From positions 1 through 64,000 of the forward strand of contig JAZKIW010000071.1 in NCBI GenBank assembly GCA_040384625.1: a DNA stretch of 64,000 nucleotides, given 5' to 3'. The position numbers and the translations under genes were made by a program. Source of the stretch: CADEEN01 sp040384625. Lineage in GTDB: Bacteria > Pseudomonadota > Gammaproteobacteria > Burkholderiales > Burkholderiaceae_C. Positions within the stretch are counted from its first letter, which is position 1. Each line of letters starts with the position of its first letter. Under the pieces are notes generated by a model. The model saw only the letters and a program-made list of their open reading frames with translations, did not search any database and had not been told where the DNA came from. Below, piece by piece: positions 1 to 8,352 of this stretch.

Positions 1-1148
1 GTCGCGCCGAGCGGGATCAGGTCGTCGTTGAAGTCGTAGCTCGGGTTGTGCAGCATGCAAGGCCCCATGCCGTGGCCGCCGATGCGGTGGCTGCCGTCGC
101 CGTTGCCGATCAGGAAGTAGCAGCCGGGCTTCTCGAGCAGGAAGTAGCTGAAGTCCTCGGCGCCCATCGTCGGCTCGAACTCCTGCACGTTGTCGGCGCC
201 GACCAGCTCGCCCATCACCTGGCGCGTGAACTCGGTCTCGGCAGGGTGGTTGATGGTGGGCGGGTAGTTGCGCTTGAACGCGAACTCGCAGGTGGTGTCG
301 AAGGCCGCGCAGGTGTGCTCGGTGATCTCCTTCATGCGGCGCTCGATCAGGTCGAGCACCTCGAGCGTGAAGGTGCGCACCGTGCCCTGGATCTCGCAGC
401 TGTCGGGCACGACGTTGGTGGCCTCGCCGGTGTGGATCATCGTCACCGAGATCACGCCGGCGTCGATCGGCCGCTTGTTGCGCGTGATGATGGTCTGGAA
501 CGCCTGCACCAGCTGGCAGGCCACCGGTACCGGGTCGATGCCGTTGTGTGGCATCGCGGCGTGCGCGCCCTTGCCGTGGATCGTGATCTTGAACTCGTTG
601 CTGCTCGCGAAGCACGGGCCGTTCTTGAGCGCGAACTGGCCGACCGCCATGCCCGGCCAGTTGTGCGCGCCGAACACCGCCTCCATCGGGAACTTCTCGA
701 AGAGACCGTCCTTGATCATCTCGCGCGCGCCGCCGCCGCCTTCTTCGGCCGGCTGGAACACCAGGTAGACGGTGCCGTCGAAATTGCGCTGCCGCGACAG
801 GTGCTTGGCCGCCGCCAGCAGCATCGCGGTGTGGCCGTCGTGGCCGCAGGCGTGCATCTTGCCGGGGTGCTGGCTGGCATGGGCAAAGCGGTTGCGCTCA
901 GTCATCGGCAGCGCGTCGATGTCGGCGCGCAGGCCGACGGCACGCTTGGAGCTGCCGTTGCTGACGATGCCGACGACGCCCGTCGTCCCCAGGCCGCGGT
1001 GGACGGGGATTCCCCAGTCGGTGAGTGCCTTGGCGATCAGGTCACTGGTGCGCTGCTCTTCGAAGCACAGCTCCGGGTGGGCGTGGATGTCGCGCCGCAG
1101 CGTGGCGATGGCGGCGGCATCGGCGAGGATGGATTCGATCAACTGCAT
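1..1148 (-). CDS. M20 family amidohydrolase (hippurate hydrolase-like), partial
   Basis: This is a cytoplasmic metallo-amidohydrolase of the M20/M40 peptidase family, which removes acyl groups from N-acyl amino acids such as hippurate or indole-acetyl conjugates. Translation from the ATG at 1148 gives 382 codons before the window edge. Relatives are close to 400 residues, so only a short C-terminus is missing. The zinc-binding motif HACGHDGH lies near residues 97-104, the catalytic EEG (PAEEGGGGA) follows about 35 residues later, and the late zinc-ligand region GAEDFSYF is present. An SD-like GAGACGAG precedes the ATG. It lies 59 bases downstream of the binding-protein gene on the same strand and may be co-transcribed with it. 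The substrate cannot be told from sequence. Confidence 0.9.
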   Translation of the reverse strand, partial: MQLIESILADAAAIATLRRDIHAHPELCFEEQRTSDLIAKALTDWGIPVHRGLGTTGVVGIVSNGSSKRAVGLRADIDALPMTERNRFAHASQHPGKMHACGHDGHTAMLLAAAKHLSRQRNFDGTVYLVFQPAEEGGGGAREMIKDGLFEKFPMEAVFGAHNWPGMAVGQFALKNGPCFASSNEFKITIHGKGAHAAMPHNGIDPVPVACQLVQAFQTIITRNKRPIDAGVISVTMIHTGEATNVVPDSCEIQGTVRTFTLEVLDLIERRMKEITEHTCAAFDTTCEFAFKRNYPPTINHPAETEFTRQVMGELVGADNVQEFEPTMGAEDFSYFLLEKPGCYFLIGNGDGSHRIGGHGMGPCMLHNPSYDFNDDLIPLGA

Positions 1149-1207
1149 GGCTCGTCTCGCGGGCTGCTGAGCGGGCCAGTTTACGCCGCATGGCGGCGCC
1201 GCGCCGC

Positions 1208-2335
1208 TCAGCGCCGGACGTGTCCGCTGCCGTCGAGGATGGTCAGGTCGACGAAGCTGGAGCCCACGCGCTTGCGCGGCCCGAAATCGACGAAGAAGCC
1301 GCCGAGGTCGACGCTCTGGATCGACTCCAGCCCGGCGATGAGGGCTTCGCGCGACAGCACGGCACCGGCCCGGCGCAGGCCCTCGAGCATCACGCGGCCG
1401 GCGATGTAGCCCTCGATGCTGCTGTAGTTGGCCTGAACCTTGGGCGACGCAGCGCCGGCGGCGGCCAGGTATTCGTTGGTCAGGGCGTTCAGTGGCGCGA
1501 AGGGGTAGGGCATCACCTGGCTGACGACCACGCCGCGAGCGTCGGGCCCCAGCTCGTCCGCCAGGGCTTGGGTGCCGACGAAGGACACGTTGTAGAACTG
1601 GCCGCCATAGCCCGCCTTGCGCGCGGCGCGCACGAAGGCGGCGCAACTCTTGTAGGCGCTGACTTGGACGATCGCCTCCGGGCGACTGGGCAACAGCTGG
1701 GCCACCGCGCTGGCCACGTCGGTCGAGTTGCGCTCCACCGTGGCAGTGGCCACCGGTTCGAGCTGGAGCGCTTTCAGCGCGCGCGTCACACCGTCGAGTC
1801 CGGCCTGGCCGTAGCTGTCGTTCTGGTGGAACACCGCCACACGCTTCATGCCGACCTGGGTCACCTGGTTCACGATGCGCGCGGTCTCGTCGTAGTACGA
1901 GGCCCGCAGGTGAAAGGCGAACCGGTTGAACGGATCGCGCAGGGCTTGCGCGCCGGTGAAAGGCGCGATGAACGGCGCCTTGGCCGCAGTCGCCAGCGGC
2001 AATGCGGCCAGGCTGGTCGGTGTGCCGATGTAGCCGAACAGGGCCAGCACGTCGTCGTTCAGCAGGGCCTGGGTGTTGGCCTGGCAACGGGCCGGTTCAT
2101 AGCCGTCGTCCATAGAGCGCAACTCGACGCTGCGGCCATTGATGCCGCCACGCGCATTGGCGCGATCGAAGGCCAGCTTGGCGCCGTCGCGGAACTGGAT
2201 GCCCAACTGGGCGGCCGGGCCGCTCAACGCCGCCGATTGGCCGAGCAGGATGCGTCGGTCCGTTTGCGCCAGTGACGGCAGGGCTAGCGAGCCGGCGCCA
2301 GCGGCGAGGTGGTGCAGAACGGTGCGTCGTTTCAT
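1208..2335 (-). CDS. ABC transporter substrate-binding protein, LivK/branched-chain amino acid type
   Basis: This is a periplasmic solute-binding protein of the type I Leu/Ile/Val family, about 375 residues. The N-terminus MKRRTVLHHLAAGAG has a twin-arginine-like and hydrophobic character and ends in an Ala-Gln signal-peptidase site near residue 24. The family features ILLGQSAALSGPAAQLG and the hinge-region FHQNDSYGQAGLDG are clear. The ATG at 2335 is chosen; a GTG three codons upstream is possible. No permease or ATPase gene lies beside it, so it is an orphan receptor that must use a transporter encoded elsewhere, or it may serve a sensing role. It is divergent from the molybdopterin oxidoreductase gene. 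The ligand is unknown. Confidence 0.88.
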   Translation of the reverse strand: MKRRTVLHHLAAGAGSLALPSLAQTDRRILLGQSAALSGPAAQLGIQFRDGAKLAFDRANARGGINGRSVELRSMDDGYEPARCQANTQALLNDDVLALFGYIGTPTSLAALPLATAAKAPFIAPFTGAQALRDPFNRFAFHLRASYYDETARIVNQVTQVGMKRVAVFHQNDSYGQAGLDGVTRALKALQLEPVATATVERNSTDVASAVAQLLPSRPEAIVQVSAYKSCAAFVRAARKAGYGGQFYNVSFVGTQALADELGPDARGVVVSQVMPYPFAPLNALTNEYLAAAGAASPKVQANYSSIEGYIAGRVMLEGLRRAGAVLSREALIAGLESIQSVDLGGFFVDFGPRKRVGSSFVDLTILDGSGHVRR

Positions 2336-2410
2336 GGGTGGCACAGCGTACGGCCAACCCGCACGCTTGTGTGTGGCCGCAGCGTGCGGCGCTTGTGCAA
2401 TAGTTCATCC

Positions 2411-4495
2411 ATGCAAGCTGTTTCTCCCGGCCCAGGCGAGCCCATCGTCGCCGCGTCGACATCCCGGATCGTCCACGCCGCCTGCCCGCACGATTGCCCC
2501 GACACCTGCGCGATGCGGGTCACGGTCGAGGGCGGGCGCGTCATCCGCATCCAGGGTGACCCAGAGCACACCACCACGCAGGGCGCCCTGTGCACCAAGG
2601 TGTCGCGCTATGCCGAGCGCAGCCTGCATCCCGGGCGGGTGCTGCATCCGCTCAAGCGTGTCGGGCCGAAGGCAGCGGGGCGCTTCGAGCGGGTGAGCTG
2701 GGAAGAGGCGCTGAGCGACATCGCGGCGCGTCTGGCAGCGATCGCCGCTCGTGACCCCGAAGCCATCGTGCCGTACAGCTATGCCGGCACGATGGGTCTG
2801 CTGCAGGGCGAGGGCATGGCGGCGCGCTTCTTCAACCGGCTCGGCGCTTCCCTGCTCGACCGCACGATCTGCTCGACGGCCGGAGGCGAAGCGCTGGCCG
2901 CCACCTACGGCAGCAAGGTCGGCATGCACATGCGATTCTTCGGTGAGAGCCGCTTGATCGTCATCTGGGGCAGCAACTCGATCGCCAGCAATCTGCACTT
3001 CTGGACCCTGGCGCAGCAGGCCAAGCGCGCCGGCGCCAAGCTGGTCTGCATCGACCCGCGGCGCACCGAGACGGCCGAAAAGTGCCACCAGCACATCGCC
3101 CTCCTGCCCGGCACCGACGGTGCGCTGGCGCTGGGCGTGATGCACGAGCTGATCGCGAACGACTGGCTCGATCACGACTACATCGAGCAGCATGTCGATG
3201 GCTTCGATGCGTTGCGTGAACGCGCCTTGCAATGGCCGGCAGAGCGCGCGGCCGAGGTGTGCGGCATCAGCGCCGACGAAGTTCGAGGCTTGGCGCGTGA
3301 CCTCGCCACAGTCAAGCCGGCGGCGATCCGCCTCAACTACGGTATGCAGCGCGTGCGCGGCGGCGGCAATGCGACGCGCCTGATCGCCCTGCTGCCCTGC
3401 CTGACAGGGGCGTGGCGGCATCGTGCCGGCGGCCTTCTGCTGTCGAGTTCAGGCTGGTTCGCCTTCTACAAGAACCCCGCGCTGCAGCGCCCCGACCTGC
3501 TCGCCGGCCGCCAGCCGCGCACCATCAACATGAGCACGATCGGCGACGATCTGCTGCGCGATGGCTCGCCCGATTTCGGACCGAAGATCGAGGCCCTGAT
3601 CGTCTACAACAGCAACCCGGTCGCAGTGGCGCCGCAGTCGAAGAAGGTGGTGGCAGGCTTCGCGCGCGACGACCTGTTCACCGTGGTGCTCGAGCACTTC
3701 ATGACGGACACCGCCGACCAGGCCGACTACGTGCTGCCGGCAACGACCCAGCTCGAACACCTCGATGTGCACGGCACTTACGGCCACACCGACGTGATGT
3801 TCAACGACGCGGCGATCGCCCCGATCGGCGAAGCCAGGCCGAACACGCAGATCTTCCGCAACCTGGCCGCGCACATGGGTTTCAGTGACCCCTGCTTCAG
3901 CGAGGACGACGAAACCCTCGCCCGCCAGGCCTTCCTGTACGACAAGCTCGGCAGTTCGTTCGAAGCCCTGCGCGAGCGGGGCTGGGCCGCTCTGCCGCTG
4001 CCCGATGCACCGTTTGCCGAGGGCGGCTTCCCCACCGCCAACGGCCGGGTCCGCGTCGACGTGCCCGGCCTGGGCGTGCCTGACCACCTGCCGAATTACG
4101 AGAGTGCGGTCTCCAGCCCGGCGCTAGCGGCGCGCTACCCGTTGGCCATGATCTCGCCACCGGCGCGCAATTTCCTCAACTCGAGTTTCGTCAACGTCCA
4201 GAGCCTGCGCAGCATCGAAGGCGAGCCGCTGCTGGAAATCGAAGCCCGTGACGCCGCCGCGCGCGGTATCCAGAGCGGGGCCATGGTGCGCGTCTTCAAC
4301 GACCGCGGCGAATACCGCTGCCGAGCAGAGGTCAGCGATCGCGCGCGACCCGGCGTCGTCAACGGTCTGGGCATCTGGTGGCGCAAGTTCGGCGTCGCCG
4401 GTACCAATGTCAATGAACTGACACACCAGCAGCTCACCGACATCGGGCGCGCCCCGGCGTTCTACGACTGCCTGGTGCAAGTCGAAGCGGCGTGA
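2411..4495 (+). CDS. Molybdopterin oxidoreductase (formate dehydrogenase-like), single subunit
   Basis: This 694-residue protein belongs to the DMSO-reductase/formate-dehydrogenase superfamily. An N-terminal 4Fe-4S motif has Cys25-x3-Cys29-x3-Cys33-x27-Cys61. The molybdopterin-binding core follows, with Cys154 (in TICSTAGGEAL) as a candidate molybdenum ligand. A C-terminal molydopterin-dinucleotide-binding domain (PARNFLNSSFVNV onward) is present. No Tat signal is visible, so it is probably cytoplasmic. The ATG at 2411 is chosen because an upstream in-frame start at 2309 would overlap the divergent gene and add no conserved sequence. No electron-transfer or chaperone subunit lies adjacent. 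The downstream lipoprotein gene starts on its stop codon (GTGA). The substrate is unknown. Confidence 0.9.
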   Translation: MQAVSPGPGEPIVAASTSRIVHAACPHDCPDTCAMRVTVEGGRVIRIQGDPEHTTTQGALCTKVSRYAERSLHPGRVLHPLKRVGPKAAGRFERVSWEEALSDIAARLAAIAARDPEAIVPYSYAGTMGLLQGEGMAARFFNRLGASLLDRTICSTAGGEALAATYGSKVGMHMRFFGESRLIVIWGSNSIASNLHFWTLAQQAKRAGAKLVCIDPRRTETAEKCHQHIALLPGTDGALALGVMHELIANDWLDHDYIEQHVDGFDALRERALQWPAERAAEVCGISADEVRGLARDLATVKPAAIRLNYGMQRVRGGGNATRLIALLPCLTGAWRHRAGGLLLSSSGWFAFYKNPALQRPDLLAGRQPRTINMSTIGDDLLRDGSPDFGPKIEALIVYNSNPVAVAPQSKKVVAGFARDDLFTVVLEHFMTDTADQADYVLPATTQLEHLDVHGTYGHTDVMFNDAAIAPIGEARPNTQIFRNLAAHMGFSDPCFSEDDETLARQAFLYDKLGSSFEALRERGWAALPLPDAPFAEGGFPTANGRVRVDVPGLGVPDHLPNYESAVSSPALAARYPLAMISPPARNFLNSSFVNVQSLRSIEGEPLLEIEARDAAARGIQSGAMVRVFNDRGEYRCRAEVSDRARPGVVNGLGIWWRKFGVAGTNVNELTHQQLTDIGRAPAFYDCLVQVEAA

Positions 4496-5574
4496 GGCGC
4501 TGGGCGCTGGTGGCAAGCCTCGGCGCCGCGGCGACTTTAACGGCCATGCTGGCGACGGCCTGCCTGACGGCCGGCTGTTCGAGCATGGGCTATTTGGCGC
4601 AGTCCGTTGCCGGCCACCTCGACCTCGTGGCGCGGGCCAAACCGGTCGCAGACTTGACCGCCGACCCAGCGACGCCGGCCGCACTGGGCGAGCGCCTGGC
4701 ACTCAGCCAGCGCATCCGTGACTTCGCAGTGCATGAACTCGGCCTGCCCGACAACCGCAGCTACCGCCGCTATGCCGATCTGGGGCGCAATGCCGCGGTG
4801 TGGAACGTGGTGGCCGCGCCTGAGCTGTCACTGACCCTGCAGACCTGGTGCTTCCCGGTCGTGGGCTGCGTCGGCTACCGCGGCTACTACGAGCGAGCCA
4901 CGGCAGACGCCGAGGCCGAGGCCCTGCGTGCGCGCGGCTTCGAAGTGTCGGTCTACGGCGTGCCGGCCTACTCGACCCTGGGCAAGCTTGACTGGCTGGG
5001 TGGCGACCCGCTGCTCAACACCTTCGTGCAATGGCCCGAGGGCGAACTTGCGCGCCTGCTCTTCCACGAACTCTCGCATCAGGTGGTGTACGCCGCCGAC
5101 GACACGACGTTCAACGAGTCCTTCGCCACGGCGGTCGAGCGCATCGGCGGCGCACGCTGGCTGGCGCTGCACGCCAGCGAGGGCGCACGCGCGCAGTACG
5201 CCGAGTTCGACGCCCGCCGCAACGACTTTCGCGCGCTGACGGGCCGCTACCGCCAGCGCCTCGATGTGCTGTATCGCAGCAGTGCCGGTGACGCTGCCAA
5301 GCGCGCCGCCAAGGCCACCCTGATGAGCGAGATGCGCACTGAGTACGCCAGGCTCAAGACGGAGCGTTGGGGCGGGTTCGCCGGTTATGACGCCTGGTTC
5401 GAGCGCAGCAACAACGCGTCGCTGGGCGTGCTCGCCGCCTATAACGAGCTGGTACCGCAGTTCGAACGCCTGTTCGAGCGAGAGGGCCGCGACTTCAGCC
5501 GCTTCTACGCCGAAGTGCGCCGTCTAGCCCGCTTGCCGAAGGCGGAGCGGCAAGCCACACTGCGCGCGATCTGA
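4492..5574 (+). CDS. Predicted aminopeptidase lipoprotein (Pfam Aminopep/DUF2265-like)
   Basis: This 360-residue protein starts at a GTG that overlaps the preceding TGA (GTGA), so it is translationally coupled to the oxidoreductase gene. A hydrophobic N-terminus ends in a lipobox-like LTAGC with Cys29, so it is a predicted lipoprotein. The zinc motif HELSH is at residues 192-196, and a glutamate in FNESFAT about 17 residues later fits a gluzincin third ligand. The family is annotated as a putative aminopeptidase; to my knowledge no substrate is established. The C-terminal half is helical and charged. Family membership is fairly sure, the function less so. Confidence 0.8.
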   Translation: MRRWALVASLGAAATLTAMLATACLTAGCSSMGYLAQSVAGHLDLVARAKPVADLTADPATPAALGERLALSQRIRDFAVHELGLPDNRSYRRYADLGRNAAVWNVVAAPELSLTLQTWCFPVVGCVGYRGYYERATADAEAEALRARGFEVSVYGVPAYSTLGKLDWLGGDPLLNTFVQWPEGELARLLFHELSHQVVYAADDTTFNESFATAVERIGGARWLALHASEGARAQYAEFDARRNDFRALTGRYRQRLDVLYRSSAGDAAKRAAKATLMSEMRTEYARLKTERWGGFAGYDAWFERSNNASLGVLAAYNELVPQFERLFEREGRDFSRFYAEVRRLARLPKAERQATLRAI

Positions 5575-5591
5575 GATCAGGAGAGCGATCG

Positions 5592-5918
5592 ATGGCCGAC
5601 ATCAACATCCACCGGGCACACAAGCTGGGCCTGGCCAAGGCGCGCAAGATCGCCTGGCAATGGGCCGAAGAGGTGGAGAAGAAGTTCGACATGGAGTGCA
5701 GCGTGCTCGAGGGCGAGACCAGCGACACGGTGCAATTCACCCGCTCCGGCGTCAATGGCCAGCTGATCGTCGCCGCCGACCACTTCGACCTCAAGGCCAA
5801 GCTCGGCTTCTTGCTCGGCGCCTTCTCCAAGACGATCGAGGCCGAGATTCTGAAGAACCTCGATTCGCTGCTGGCCAAGAGTGCCAGGCCTGCTGCCAAG
5901 AAGGCAGCGAAGAAGTAG
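5592..5918 (+). CDS. Polyhydroxyalkanoate granule-associated system protein (PHA_gran_rgn family)
   Basis: This 108-residue protein matches the small PHA-system family. Its features are an N-terminal block MADINIHRAHKLGLAKAR, a central stretch binding-like in character (FTRSGVNGQLIVAADHF), and a lysine/alanine-rich tail (AAKKAAKK) of the kind seen in granule or DNA-binding proteins. The SD AGGAGAG lies 7-8 bases before the ATG. Its position beside acyl-CoA-binding and wax-ester synthase genes fits a role in carbon-storage granules, though its molecular function is not established. It is convergent with the acyl-CoA-binding protein gene, with a 4-base gap. Confidence 0.82.
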   Translation: MADINIHRAHKLGLAKARKIAWQWAEEVEKKFDMECSVLEGETSDTVQFTRSGVNGQLIVAADHFDLKAKLGFLLGAFSKTIEAEILKNLDSLLAKSARPAAKKAAKK

Positions 5919-5922
5919 GTTT

Positions 5923-6177
5923 CTACTTCAGCGACTCGATCAGGTCCACGTATTCCTGCATCGCCGCCTTGGCATCCTTGCCCTTGATGGCGCTCCATGC
6001 GTCCCACTTGGCGCGGCCAACCATGTCGGTGAAGCCGGGACGCTTGCCATCGACGTCGCCGCTGCTGGCCTGCTTGTACAGCGCGTAGAGCTGCAGGAGG
6101 GTCGCGTTGTCGGGCTTCTCGGGCAGGCTCTTGCTGTCTGCGACGGCTTTCTCGAATGTGGCTTTGAGGTCGGCCAT
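5923..6177 (-). CDS. Acyl-CoA-binding protein (ACBP)
   Basis: This 84-residue four-helix ACBP is of near-canonical length. The ligand-binding signature is intact: Tyr31, the LYKQA stretch at 33-37, and the Lys57-Trp58 pair in RAKWDAW. ACBPs bind long-chain acyl-CoA esters in the cytosol and deliver them to acyltransferases. The gene is divergent from the wax ester synthase/DGAT gene, with under 100 bases between the starts, which suggests a shared control region and a shared acyl-CoA pool. The SD AAGGA precedes the ATG. ACBPs are sporadic in bacteria, so this context is informative. Confidence 0.93.
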   Translation of the reverse strand: MADLKATFEKAVADSKSLPEKPDNATLLQLYALYKQASSGDVDGKRPGFTDMVGRAKWDAWSAIKGKDAKAAMQEYVDLIESLK

Positions 6178-6271
6178 GGTGCGTTCCTTTTCGGGTTAGA
6201 TTCGATGGACGGCGTGCATCTTAGCGAGCAACGTCGGCCACCCGCAGGACGCCGATGCCGAGACAAACCCG

Positions 6272-7723
6272 ATGAGCGACGCCACCTCCACGCAACGCAT
6301 GTCGCGCGTCGACACGGCGTGGCTGCGCATGGACACCGACGCCAACCTGATGATGATCGTCGGTGTCTGGCTGCTGGCGCCGCGGCTCACGTTGGCCGAG
6401 CTGCAGCAGCGCATCGGCGAGGGCCTGCTCGCGTATCCGCGCTTCCGGCACAAGGTGGTCGAAGACGCGGCCGGCGCCAGCTGGGTCACCGACCAGGCGT
6501 TCGACATCGGCCATCATGTGCAGCGCGAAACCCTGCGCGCGCGAGCCGGCGAAGCGCCCCTGCATGCGCTGAAGCGGCGCGTCGCCGAGCTCGCCGCCAC
6601 GCCGCTCGATGCGTCGCGCCCGCTGTGGCAGTTCGAGTTGATCGAAGACCTGGACGGCGAGCAGAGCGCGCTGGTCTCCCGCATCCATCATTGCATCGGG
6701 GATGGCATTGCGCTGATCTCGGTGATGCTGTCGATCGCCGACGGCGGCAAGGGGCCGCCAGCGCGCAGCGCGCGTCGGTCCGAAGACGCGTCGTCCGATG
6801 ACGCCAACGACTGGCTCGCCGACGCGGTGATCAAGCCGATCGCCGACCTGGCGTTGAAGGCCATCGCGATGACCGGGCAGGGTGTCGGCAAGGGCATGGA
6901 GATGTTCGCGCAACCCGGTGCGCCGATGGCCGGCTCGCTCGAAGCCGCCCGCATGGGCCTGCAACTGTTCAGCGACGTCTCGGCCCTGGCCTTGATGCCC
7001 GACGATTCGCCGACGCGTCTGAAGGGCCATGCCACGCCCGGCAAGCGTGTGGCCTGGGGCGAACCGCTGCCGCTGGACCAGGTGAAGGCGGTCGGCAAGG
7101 CGCTCGGTGCCTCGATCAACGACGTGCTGCTGTCTTGTGCGGCTGGCGCCATCGGTGACTACCTGCGCGGCAAGGGCGATGACCCGACGGGCCAGCAGAT
7201 CCGGGCGATGATTCCCGTCAACCTGCGCCCGCTCGATCAAGCGCACAAGCTCGGCAACCGCTTCGGTCTGGTACCTCTGGTGCTGCCGATCGGGATCGCC
7301 AATCCGATCGAGCGCTTGATCGCGGTCCGCGCTGGCATGGCGGCCCTGAAGGGCAGCTATCAGCCTCTGTTGACGATGGGCGTGCTGGCTCTGTCAGGCC
7401 TGATGGTCAAGCCGATCCAGTCCGCGATCACCGGGCTGTTCGCCAAGAAAGCGACGGCGGTGATGACGAATGTGCCCGGCCCGAAGGAGCCGATCCGCTT
7501 CTGCGGCCGCAGCGTTCGCCAGGTGATGTTTTGGGTGCCGCAATCGGGCGACATCGGCGTGGGGGTCTCGATCCTGTCCTACGCGGGCGGCGTGCAATTC
7601 GGCCTGATCACCGACGCGAAGATGTGCCCCGACCCTGAAGCCATCATCGAGCAGTTCGCGCCCGAGTTCGAGAAGCTGCTGTGGCTGGCGCTGATGTCGC
7701 CTTGGCCGGGCCATCCCGCCTAG
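6272..7723 (+). CDS. Wax ester synthase/acyl-CoA:diacylglycerol acyltransferase (WS/DGAT)
   Basis: This 483-residue enzyme transfers acyl groups from acyl-CoA to long-chain alcohols or diacylglycerol, forming wax esters or triacylglycerol. The catalytic HHxxxDG motif is present as His139-His140-x3-Asp144-Gly145. The C-terminal WS/DGAT region contains MTNVPGPKEPI and the late block GDIGVGVSILSYAGG. The N-terminus (MSRVDTAWLRMD) is typical of the family. It is cytoplasmic and possibly membrane- or droplet-associated. Its divergent neighbour is an acyl-CoA-binding protein and a PHA-granule protein lies next to that, so this is a storage-lipid locus. Which product is made cannot be told from sequence. 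Confidence 0.93.
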   Translation: MSDATSTQRMSRVDTAWLRMDTDANLMMIVGVWLLAPRLTLAELQQRIGEGLLAYPRFRHKVVEDAAGASWVTDQAFDIGHHVQRETLRARAGEAPLHALKRRVAELAATPLDASRPLWQFELIEDLDGEQSALVSRIHHCIGDGIALISVMLSIADGGKGPPARSARRSEDASSDDANDWLADAVIKPIADLALKAIAMTGQGVGKGMEMFAQPGAPMAGSLEAARMGLQLFSDVSALALMPDDSPTRLKGHATPGKRVAWGEPLPLDQVKAVGKALGASINDVLLSCAAGAIGDYLRGKGDDPTGQQIRAMIPVNLRPLDQAHKLGNRFGLVPLVLPIGIANPIERLIAVRAGMAALKGSYQPLLTMGVLALSGLMVKPIQSAITGLFAKKATAVMTNVPGPKEPIRFCGRSVRQVMFWVPQSGDIGVGVSILSYAGGVQFGLITDAKMCPDPEAIIEQFAPEFEKLLWLALMSPWPGHPA

Positions 7724-7750
7724 CCGTCGGCGCGCGCCAGCCGCGCGTCG

Positions 7751-8248
7751 TCAGTGCGCAGCGGCGGGCCCCTGAGCGCGCAACCAGCGCAGCTGGAAAA
7801 CGATGCCGACGACAAACAGCAGGAACAGTGCGCCGGCGATCGGACGCAATTCGGGTGCCTCGGCATTGGGCAAGAGCGGCTGACCCGCGGGCAAGCGCGT
7901 CAGGGATTCTGTGAAGCCGGGAATCATGTGGAACAGCAGGGTCACCGAGTAGCTGATGGCCTGCGCGTAGCGCGACCAGCGGCCGAAGGTGCCGCTCAAC
8001 GCCGCCAGCGTGCCGACGGCCAGGGCCAGGATCGTGAGGATCGACAGCACGTGCGGCGGCCCGAAGCCGCCGTGCTGGAAGATGAACAGGCCGGTGACCG
8101 CCGTGAGCAGGGTCGTGACCAGGTAGGTGCGTCCGAGCGTGTTGTGTGCTGACACCTCCTTGTCGCGGGCCAACGCCCAGAAGCCGCTGGCCACTGCGAC
8201 CAGGCTGATGGCGGTATGCACGATTCCGAGAGTCGTCAGTCCAAGCAT
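7751..8248 (-). CDS. Integral membrane protein of unknown function
   Basis: This 165-residue protein has about five hydrophobic helices, near residues 5-25, 40-60, 65-85, 95-115 and 135-155. Histidines in or next to the helices (HTAISL, AHNTLGR, FQHGGFGPPH, FHMIPGF) could bind haem or metal, reminiscent of DUF2306-type membrane proteins. I do not recognise the family with certainty. A strong GGAGGAG SD precedes the ATG. It is the last of four minus-strand genes (DMT permease, TetR, TPR, this one), about 100 bases after the TPR gene, and is convergent with the WS/DGAT gene. Confidence 0.72.
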   Translation of the reverse strand: MLGLTTLGIVHTAISLVAVASGFWALARDKEVSAHNTLGRTYLVTTLLTAVTGLFIFQHGGFGPPHVLSILTILALAVGTLAALSGTFGRWSRYAQAISYSVTLLFHMIPGFTESLTRLPAGQPLLPNAEAPELRPIAGALFLLFVVGIVFQLRWLRAQGPAAAH

Positions 8249-8352
8249 CTGGGTCTCCTCCGGGCGATGAGTGGGTCAGCGCAACGTCTAGCAGGAACTG
8301 GGCCGACTCGTGCGCAATGCCTCGGACGTACGGCCCGATGCCGTTGCCCGCG

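Noticed and set aside
48..1409. A 453-codon plus-strand frame at the window start
   Set aside because: It is antisense to the M20 amidohydrolase, which has complete zinc-binding motifs.
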